NCBI GenBank assembly: GCA_024741835.1
Contig: JAENRP010000379.1
Coordinates: forward strand, 1 to 40,037
DNA: 40,037 bases
Source of the DNA: Diplocarpon mali
Lineage: Eukaryota; Ascomycota; Leotiomycetes; Helotiales; Drepanopezizaceae
Direction of reading: 5' to 3'
Both the position numbers and the translations under genes were made by a program. Shown in pieces: positions 31,060-40,037 of this stretch (its first letter is position 1; each line of letters starts with the position of its first letter). The notes below the pieces were generated by a model. The model saw only the letters and a program-made list of their open reading frames with translations. It searched no databases and was not told the DNA's origin.

Positions 31060-31843
31060 CTAAATGACTATAATTATCTATACCGCTTTCCTAAGCCTTT
31101 AGCTAAGCTTATAGGTTCTAAGGTAGTCCTAGCTTTATAGGATTAGCCTAATAAAAGTCGCAAATCTTATATAAGGATCTTATAAAATTTAAGGCGTAAT
31201 ACTAACTTAAATTAAGGTTATAACTAGTCTATTTGACCTAATACTTTAAGTTCCTTTAAAATAGGCATATACCTAGTATTTTAAATACTTTATACTCTTT
31301 TTACCTAGCGATCTTTTCTATAATAAGCTAAGGTTATTCCTAACCTAGCAAAGGGTTCTGCAGATCTTTAAATAGTAGCTCTAGCGTAAAGATATTATAT
31401 ATTATAAAACCTATAGGCAGCTTAATCTAATATAAATTGCCTACCTTCTTAAGAACCTTAAAAGGGCCTTCCTATTAATTGGCCAGTTTCTTATTAAAGT
31501 AGTAGTTTTTAAGATTTTTTATCAAAAGGTAGACTATATCTTTAAGTTTCTAATTAATCTCCTTTTAGTATTAATTCGTAGACTTACGCATTTTCTCTTA
31601 AGTGTATTCTATATTGCCTTTTACTATTTCTTAAGCTGCGTATATCCTTTTTACTACTAGCCTAGCCTCTATTTAATTTAATCTCTCTTATAAGCTAGAC
31701 GTTTTTAAAAATATCTAGTCCTAACTTATCTAAAGTGCAATTCTATACCTAAGCTAATATAAGGTTATACCGATCGAAGCGTAAGGGAGAGTCGATTGCG
31801 TATAATCTATTAATAGAATTAGCTTACTCCAATTATCTTAATA
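31060..31843 (-). pseudogene. Ty3/Gypsy integrase C-terminus and chromodomain-like remnant
   Basis: Reading leftward, the sequence has the block GPFKVLKKVGNLYQIKLP near 31,440-31,490, typical of the integrase C-terminal region of chromodomain-bearing Gypsy elements. It is followed by a stretch resembling the linker and a decayed chromodomain. A T-rich run on the plus strand at 30,960-31,020 (purine-rich on the minus strand, with AAAAGGGAGAAAAAA) could be the polypurine tract. The upstream part of this element is cut off by the LTR of Copia D at 31844. Confidence 0.6.
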
Positions 31844-32038
31844 TATTGAGCTTAAGTAAGTCGGCGCAGTAGGTAAAGGAGGCTTCTAAAGGTCGATAGT
31901 CGATATATTAGTAAGAGTTAAGGAAGGAAGGTTACCCCTTTCTTCCCTATAGCTATATACGTATTAATATCCTACTAACTAAGTAGTAGAATTATATAAT
32001 AATATATTAAAGTAATAGCTATATTACCTATCTTAATA
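31844..32038 (-). repeat. 3' LTR of Copia D (195 bp)
   Basis: Reverse copy of the Copia A LTR. On the minus strand it begins TATTAAGATAGGTAATATAG, the RIP form of TGTTGAGATAGG, and ends GCTCAATA. Confidence 0.88.
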
Positions 32039-34451
32039 CCCTTACTTAGACCTTACTCTAATTGACCTGCAGTTAGGAAAATAATAACTATCCTTTTGCG
32101 CTAATCCAACTCTTAAGTATCTCTTTAAATTAAAAACAATTAATTAATAGTAACCTCTATTGAAATTACTAACCCTACTTATAAGGTAGGACTAGGAGTT
32201 AATTTTCCTAAAAGCGTTCCTTTATAAGACTATATGACTTGACTCGCGGTCTAGGCCTAGGAGTCGATTTAAAAACTTTCCTTTATAAGACTATATAACT
32301 TAACTTGTAAGGCGGGCCTAGGAGTCGTCCTTAAGCCTATTAAGCCCTTATTATCTTTTATAACCTTAGTATATCTTTAAATACTTTAAACTTTATAATT
32401 ATCTTTAGTAGCTTTATAAATCCATCTGCTATTATTCGATCGGTTAAAATATAGGTAATTGATAACTTATTCTTTATAATAAGGTTGCAAATAAAGTAGT
32501 AGGTAATATTAATATATTTTAATCGCTTATATAAGTATAGATTCTTTATAAGTGCAATCGCCCTTATATTATCTATTTAAAGATTAATACAATTCTTATC
32601 TTATTTAATATACTTAATAAAACCTATATTTTTTAAAACTTAAGCGATCTATAATCTTTACTTACAATTTAATAATATTAATATATATTCGGCCTTAGTG
32701 CTTGCGGTAGCTACTGATTTCTACTTCCTACTTCCTTATAATATAGGTCTACTATATAGTATTACTACGCTTTTAGATATACTTTTCTAACCTTTTATAT
32801 TTGCCTAATTAGAATCGATATATACCTTAAGCTTTGCGCTTATATATTTTATTAATCTATATCTTACCTTCTATATAATTATCGATCGAAGGTACCTTTT
32901 AAGCCGCTTGACTATATTCTTATATTAAATCGTTAGATCCTTTAAGTTTTAATTAAGTTGCTTAATAATAAAGGCGATATCTGGTCTTATATATATTATA
33001 GTATATATAATTGCTCTAATATCCTATTAGTACTTCTTCAAATCTCCTTTCTACTTATTTTTATTAGTAGTCTTTAACTTATTATACTTTCCTTTAATTA
33101 GAGTACGCTTTAGCTTAAAGTTAGGAGTATAAGTAGAGAGTCCTATTCGGTCTAGGATCTTCTTAATATACTACTCTTAATTTAACTAGAGTTCTTAAGT
33201 AGAGCGGTTCCTTATAACGCAGATACTAAAGATCTTATAAATTCCCTTTAGATCCTTAGTATTAAAACGTTTCCGAATTGTTATAAAGAACCAATCTAAT
33301 TAAGTAGTTGTTTTTATAACTATAGTAATATTATTAATATATAGTAGCAACTTAATTCTACGCTTAATATAGGTAAATAGATAAGAGTTAGCTAGGCTTT
33401 AAACGAATCCTATTTTTATTAAAGTAGAGCTATATAAGAGGTTCTAATCATAGGCTAATTGTTTAAGCCTATAGATACTATAGAGTATATAAAGAGAGTA
33501 GCCAGCGCATATAAGAATACTATTAAGTTAAGAGAGAAAAATCTATTCTTTTATAATCGCTTTAATAAATGTATTTTTAATATCGTACTATTTGCATTTA
33601 AGGTCCTTAGCAGCTACTATTACTATAAATATGCAAAGGGTATTTATACAAACTATTAGCGCGAATATATTAAAGTAGTCTTCTCTATACTATTAAGAGA
33701 AGCCCTTAGCTATAAGCCTTACCTTATAACATTTTAAAGTCCTATTTATATATATCTTAATTATAAAGACCTACTTTATTAATACTAAGTTCATATCCTT
33801 TAGTATTAATTCCTCTATTTATATACCATTTGTAATAAGAGAGCTTATCTCTTTTTAGATTGCCTTATTCTATACTACTCTATTCTTTAAGTCGTTAATA
33901 GCTTTATTATATATCTTTAAAAAAGAGATTTTCATTATCCTCCTAGTAGCTAGGAACGCATTATCTTTATTAAAGCTCTATTGAAGTTCGAGCTTATAGA
34001 TCCTATATGCTATTATAGCTTAAATACGTTTAGACTTGCATTTATCTAAGGTATCTTTTAGTTCTAGGTCTTTATTCCTCTTTAAAGGCATAGGTTTGGC
34101 TATAGGTTCTATAGGCTTATTATTTAAAGAACCGCTTTCTAATAGTAAAGGCTTATTATTACTTATACCTATTTTAGGAATATCCTTTACTATAAGTGCT
34201 TTAACTAAAGGAATAATAATATTAAAGTTATTCTATACTTTAAGCAGTTTATAAATGATAGGAATAGTCTATTTGGCCTTTAGGCGACTAATAGGTTATC
34301 GATTAGTAAGTGCGCTTAATATGCTTAAGCTAAAAGAGAGGGATTATTAGTTCGGCTTAATAGTATTACTATCGAGTAGTATACCTTACGAATCTATAAG
34401 TATATAAAGCTTTAAGAATAGCTTTCTCTTATTTCGAGATTTATTAAATTC
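31844..34451 (-). mobile_element. Copia element D, 3' portion only
   Basis: Same family as Copia A, on the minus strand. It has the 195-bp 3' LTR (31844-32038), the untranslated 3' repeats, RNase H, RT and the end of integrase, and then stops at about 34451 where the LTR of copy C begins. The RT box reads YINN near 33,330. Its upstream part must lie beyond copy C, outside the window. Confidence 0.88.
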
Positions 34452-34646
34452 TATTGAGCTTAAATAAGTCGGCGCAGTAGGTAATAGAAACTTCTAAAGG
34501 TCGATAGTTGATATATTAATAAGAGTTAGAGAAGGAAGGTTACCCCTTTCTTCCCTTTAGCTATATATATATCAATATCCTACTGACTAAGCAATAAGGT
34601 CATATGATAATATATTAGAGTAATAGCTGTATTACCTATCTTAATA
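34452..34646 (-). repeat. 3' LTR of Copia C (195 bp)
   Basis: Same length and sequence family as the LTRs at 15901-16095 and 31844-32038. It directly abuts the truncated integrase region of Copia D, which shows that C inserted into D. Confidence 0.88.
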
Positions 34647-37600
34647 CCCTTACTTAGACCTTACTCTAATTGACCTATAATTAGGAAAATAATAACTATC
34701 CTTTTGCGCTAATCCAACTCTTAAGTATCTCTTTAAATTAAAAACAATTAATTAATAGTAACCTCTATTGAAATTACTAATCCTATTTATAAAGCGGGAC
34801 CGGGAGTCAAATTTCCTAAAAGATATTCCTTTATAAGACTATATAACTTAACTTGTAGTCTAAGCCTAAGAGTCGATTTAAAAACTTTCCTTTATAAGAC
34901 TATATAACCTAACTCGCAAGGCGGGCCTAGGAGTCGTCCTTAAGCCTGCTAAGCCCTTACTATCTTTTATAACCTTAGCATATCTTTAAATGCTTTAAAC
35001 TTTGCAACCGTCTTTAGTAGCTTTATAAATCCATCTGCTACTATTCAATCGGTTAGGATATAGGTAATTAATAACTTATTCTTTATAATAAGGTCGCAAA
35101 TAAAGTAGTAGGCAATATTAATATATTTCAACCGCTTATGCAAGTATAGGTTCTTTATAAGTGCAATCGCCCTTATATTATCTATTTAAAGATTAATATA
35201 GTTCTTATCTTATTTAATATACTTAGCGAAACCTATATCTTTTAAAACTTAGGCAATCTATAATCCTTGCTTATAATTTGATAATATTAATATATATTCG
35301 GCCTTAGTGCTTGCAGTAGCTACTGATTTCTACTTCCTACTTCCCTATAATATAGGTCTACTATATAGTACTACTACGCTTTCAAATATACTTTTCCGAC
35401 CTTTCATATTTGCCTAGTTAGAATCGGTATATACCTTAAGCTTTACGCTTATATATTTCGTTAGTCTATATCTCACCTTTTATATAATTATCGATTAAAG
35501 GTACCTTCTAAGTCGCTTGACTATATTCTTATATTAAATCGTTAGATCCTTTAAGTTCTGACTAAGTTGCCTAATAATAAAGGCAATATCTGGTCTTATA
35601 TATACTATAGTATATATAATCGCTCTAATATCCTATTAGTACTTCTTCAAATCTCCTTTCTACTTATTTTCATTAGTAGGCTCTAACTTATCATACTTTC
35701 CTTTAATTGGAGTACGCTTTGGCTTAAAGTTAAAAGCATAAGTAGAGAGTCCTATTCAGTCTAGGATCTTCTTAATATATTGCTCTTAATCTAACTAGAG
35801 TTCTTAAGTAGAGCGGTTCCTTATAACGCAGATACTAAGGATCTTATAAATTCCCCTTAGATCCTTAGTATTAAAACGTTTCTAAATCGTTATAAAGAAC
35901 TAATCTAATTAAATAGTTGTTTTCGCAGTTATAGCAATATCGTCGATATATAAGAGCAACTTGATTCTACGCTTAGCATAAGTAAAAAGACAAAGGTTAG
36001 CTAGGCTTTAAATGAATCCTATTTCTATTAAAGTAGAGCTATATAAGAGGTTCCAATTATAAGCTGATTATTTAAGCCTATAGATATTATAAAGTATATA
36101 AAAAGAGTGGCTAGCGTATATAAGAATACTATTAGATTAGGAGAGAAAAATCCGTTCCTTTATAGTCGCTTTAGTAAATGCATTTTTAATATTATACTAT
36201 CTGCATTTAAGGTCCTTAGTAGCTACTATTACTATAAATATGCAAAGGGTATCTATGCGAACTATCGGCGCAAATATATTGAAGTAGTCTTCTCCATACT
36301 ATTAGGAGAAGCCCTTAGCTATAAGCCTTGCTTTATAATATTCTAAGGTCCTATTTATATATATCTTAATTATAAAGACCCACTTTATTAAAACTAGGTT
36401 CACGTCCTTTAGCGTTAGTTCCTCTATCTATATACCATTTGTAATAAGAAAGCTTATCTCCTTTTAGATTGCCTCATTTTATACTACTCTATTCTTTAAG
36501 TTATTAATAGCTTTATTATATATCTTTAGAAGAGAGATTTTCATTATTCCCCTAGTAGCTAGGAACGCATTATCTTTATCAAAGCTCTATTGAAGTTCAA
36601 GCTTATAGATCTTATACGCTATTATAGCCCAGATACGCTTAGATTCACATTTATTTAAAGCGTCTTTTAATTTTAAGTCTTTATTCCTTTTTAAAGGCGT
36701 AGGTTCGGCTATAGGTTTTATAGGCTTATTATCTAAGGAACCGCTTTTTAGTAGTAAAGGCTCGTTATTACTTATACCTATTTCGGGAACATCCTTTACT
36801 ATAGGTGCTTTAACTAAAGGGATAATAATATTAAAGTTGTTTTATACTTTAGGCAGTTCATAGATAATAAGAATGGTCTATTCGGCCTTTAGGCGACTAG
36901 TAGGTCGTCGATCAGCAGGTGCGCTTAATATACCTAAGCTAAAAGAGAGGGGTTATTAGTTCGGCTTAATAGTATTACTATCAAGTGGTATACCTTACGA
37001 ATCTCCAGTTATATAAAGCTTTAAAGATAGCTCCCTTCTATTTTAAGATTTATTAAACTTAATTACTAAGGATATAATTACTCGCCCTAGATCTAGCGCA
37101 TATACTATCTATTATTTTATTATCTATTTAATATACTTAATAAATACATACTCTCTACCTTAGTCTATTAGCTTCTTACTCTTTATACTTATAGGCCAGG
37201 ACTTTAGGCTAATATAGGAGTAGCAGACGCTTCTAAAGACGCGGATATAATCTAAGCTTAGTTTCTATCTAAAATATACCTTATATAGCAATATTCAGGT
37301 GCTATTAACTATTAGTCTACTACCTATTTTATTTTATAAGTATATATCTGCCTTAATCGCAAGGTCTTAGAATTCCAATAGTAGGTTAGCATCTTATAGT
37401 AAAGCGCAATAGTTAGTCTCTACTTGCTAAATGCTTCGCTTAGCGATACTATTCTAATAGGAACCTTTATATATTATAATTAATTTATAATAAACTCCTT
37501 ATTTTACCTATTTATCAAGCTTTGCCTTAATCTCTAATATATTATCAGACCTAATAGCTATTAGCTTCAACTAGGTCTAGCGTTCCTTTATCACTTTCTA

Positions 37601-39868
37601 AGTTTCCAGCTTTTCTATAAGCTTAGATTTAGTCTTAATACAAATGGTCTATATCTATTAAGTAGAGTTATCTACTATTTAAGAAAACCAATTATTTCCT
37701 TTAATTAAGGTTATAAATAGTCTAGTAGTATCAATAGATATTAGTACTAGTATCAAGTCTTTCTATAGATTAAGCTTAGTTTATATCTAATTTTAAAGTT
37801 TTATTAGCTTATAAATTTAATATACTAAGCGATCCTTTAGTACTTAGATCTTCCGTTTTAAGGTTAAGACCTTATATAGGCCCTTCAATTTCTCTAGTCC
37901 TAAATGCGCGAATCTTCTATATATTAGCTAATACCTTAATAGGCTTTCGGCTTTTAATAGCTTTAGTAGCTTATCGTCAGTCGATACTTTATTATTAGCA
38001 GCTAAAAAGGACTAGTAATAGCAGTTCAAGGTTTTACTATTTTCCAATTGCAAGCCTGGCTTAAGAGTCGTTTTTAGTAAAACCGCAAGATCTACTTGCA
38101 GTCCTAGCTTAAGAGTCGATTTCCCAGAAATGGCAAGATCTACTTGCAGTCCTAGCTTAAGAGTTATCTCTAACGAATTCGCGAATTTCACTTATAGTCC
38201 TGGCCTAAGAGTCATTTCCGCAAATTCCACTTACAATCCTAGCTTAAGAGTCTATCTATTCTCCCTATCCTTACTCAATTGTATTAAAGCAAAGAGTGCA
38301 CTTTCCTTAAAGGAACCTACTTATAAGTCCGGCCTAAGAGTCAATTTCTATAATATTACCTTTAAAATAATATAAAGTCCATCTTTAATTTTAGCTTTAA
38401 AGATCACTTTATAATTATTATTTATAAACTATATAAATTGATTATTAAAAACTCTTATACAATTTAACTTTATATAGATCTTATAGCTAGATAAAAGATT
38501 AATACCTAAGCTAAGCATAAGGAGAACATTTTACAAAAGGAAAGAAACGCTAGCGATATTCATCTTTACTATACCTATTAAGTCCATATACAACCTTCTA
38601 CTACTAACCTTGATAAAGCACCTTTTTATTTTAATAAGTAGGCCTTTAAATAGGTAGGGTTTATCAGTTATATATACTATGCAACTAATATTATTATACT
38701 AATTAGATTTAAGGATCTTATAAAGATCGGCTTTTAAAATATAGGCATCTTTATTATAATTATTATCTAAATTATTAAAAGTGGATTTAGGTTTAAATAA
38801 CCTACTATTATTATTAAAGGTATTTGCTAAAGTTCTAGCTAAATAGCCTTTTCCTTTGCCTTTCCTTAATAGTTATAGCCTTTAGTAGGATAAGGGCAGT
38901 TTACTTCTTAACTTCTGCTTTAATTGCTTCTTAATATTAAAGCTGGCAACTATATCAATTAGTTGCCTTCTAACTTTACAATTAGTAATATTATAAGTAC
39001 TATTATAGAAGTAGCATCCTTAATAAGCTTAAGGGCTTATCCTACGCTCCTTCCTCTTCTTAGGCTTATTATTGCCTTATAACGCGGCATTTGCCGACTT
39101 AAAGCGTCCTTTAAAGTCTTACTCAACAGTTCAAAGGAGGTCGATCTTCTTATAAATCTTAAGGTTAGGTTAAATAAGAAGAGATTGTTTTATAATAGCA
39201 AACTTAAGAGGAAGGCTATTAAGTAGGAAACTAAAAAGCTAAGTTTCCTTAAAAGTCATAGCTATCCTAGGATCTGCAGCTCTTACTTTCCTCTTTACTT
39301 TATATAATATAGATTAAGTAAAGTCTATATTTATATTTATATCCTTACTATCTTTGTCTTTTCTATATTAAAATAAAGTAATTTACTATAGCAGATATTA
39401 AGTATTAAAGGCAGTTGTTTAAGAGTATTTTGCCTTTAATATATCCTATCTTATCTTCGCATTATTATAAACTTAAATAAAATCTTAGTCTTTATCGCTT
39501 AAACCTCTATTGATCTTAAGCTTACATTTAGCTAAGGCCAGCCTATACTCCTTCTCCTTTTCTATATTTAAAATCTGCCTTTAAGATTCTCGGTTATTAT
39601 CTATTAAAGCTCTTAAGCTAAGCTTATTTAATATATCTAGCAAATCCTTAGCAGTTGTATTAGCTATTAAAGTGGAAGTAGACGAATCGGTAGAAGGAGT
39701 ATAAGGGGCTATTCTCGCGTATTCGATAAGTGTCTTTTGAATCGCTATTTCAATGCCTTTGCTTTCGAAGTAAAGCTCTAAATCGTCGAACTATTATTGC
39801 TAGTTCTTCTAAGAGAGTTAGAGGTCTCTAAGCTTAGTGTTTCGATCGGAATCGGATGCTATTACCAT
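34647..39868 (-). pseudogene. gag-pol of Copia C
   Basis: Reading leftward from the ATG at 39866-39868 (MVIASDSDRN start): gag, protease-like block near 38,680, minisatellite, GAG-pre-integrase block near 37,880-37,930, integrase, RT with intact YIDD at 35939-35950, and RNase H ending near 34,960. Stops at former Gln and Trp codons remain, so the frame is broken despite the lighter RIP load. Domain edges are estimated by comparison with copy A. Confidence 0.8.
38055..38345 (-). repeat. In-frame minisatellite of Copia C (6 units)
   Basis: The reverse counterpart of the array in Copia A. The base matching the A of ACTC lies at 38341, 38251, 38212, 38164, 38116 and 38068, so in element order the spacings are 90, 39, 48, 48 and 48. 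Copy A has 90, 39, then two extra 48+39 pairs, then 48, 48 and 48. The difference is 174 bp, exactly two 87-bp steps. Confidence 0.9.
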
Positions 39869-40037
39869 TTCGAATAAAATTGCATTTAAAATCAAATAAA
39901 TTAAATAGTTAAGGGCACTCCTCTTATTAAAAAGTTAAAATGATTAAATAGCAGGTATTATAGAAGTATTAAATAGGGAGGAAGTCCTCTTATCGAAAAG
40001 GGTTTTTAGGCTATAACGCAGGGAATCATACCTCCTA

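Larger units (their letters stand above)
34452..40037 (-). mobile_element. Copia element C, running off the right edge
   Basis: The third copy of the A family, on the minus strand, with 3' LTR, 3' repeats, RNase H, RT, integrase, minisatellite, protease, gag and leader repeats. The window ends in the leader. It is the least damaged copy: the RT box at 35939-35950 still reads YIDD, the gag ATG at 39866-39868 is intact, and CA/TG words survive in the minisatellite. Stops still occur in the frame (for example in gag near 39,790-39,830), so it is not shown to be active. Confidence 0.88.

Noticed and set aside
33459..33659. Short frames repeated at 20269-20469 (-), 33459-33659 (+) and 36107-36346 (+)
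   Set aside because: They are antisense to the reverse transcriptase region of Copia A, D and C. Their similarity reflects the shared element, not a gene family.
38130..38375. Plus-strand frame with repeated SPSLRV-like peptides
   Set aside because: It is the antisense reading of the Copia C minisatellite. The element's own frame is on the minus strand.

Overview
The window looks like a chromosome segment of a filamentous ascomycete (Pezizomycotina). The evidence is short introns of 44-120 nt with GT..AG ends and CTRAC-like branch points, a lone dispersed 5S rRNA gene, conserved fungal housekeeping genes, and LTR retrotransposons mutated in the manner of repeat-induced point mutation (RIP). 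CA and TG dinucleotides have largely become TA, and Gln and Trp codons have become stops. I cannot fix the class or genus.

Layout. (1) 1 to about 1250: the 3' end of a RIP-mutated Ty1/Copia element with a short LTR. (2) About 1.3-14.8 kb: a normal gene island without RIP. It holds a NIF3-family protein (-), the AP-1 beta-adaptin (-), a probable 61-residue single-pass membrane microprotein (+), a BolA protein (-), a secreted SGNH-fold protein that has lost its catalytic Ser and block III Asn (-), a 5S rRNA gene (-), and a HIRIP3-like histone chaperone (-). (3) About 14.8-40.0 kb: an AT-rich block of nested, decayed LTR retrotransposons with no host gene that I can see. I recognise four Copia elements: A (+, 15.9-21.8 kb), B (-, 22.6-30.2 kb, with both LTRs), D (-, 31.8-34.45 kb) and C (-, 34.45 kb to the edge). 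A, C and D are one family with a 195-bp LTR; B is a second family with a 196-bp LTR. Pieces of Ty3/Gypsy-like elements lie between them.

The genes are independent housekeeping functions: AP-1 at the trans-Golgi/endosome, BolA in Fe-S/iron signalling, HIRIP3-like in H2A-H2B handling. They do not form a cluster. The most unusual structure is an in-frame minisatellite between the protease and integrase regions of the A/C Copia family. All spacings between its units are multiples of three, alternating 39 and 48 nt. The A and C copies differ by exactly two 87-bp steps. A related palindromic core recurs downstream of RNase H with spacing that does not keep frame. RIP damage is graded: copy C keeps an intact YIDD reverse transcriptase box, while A, B and D have lost it.
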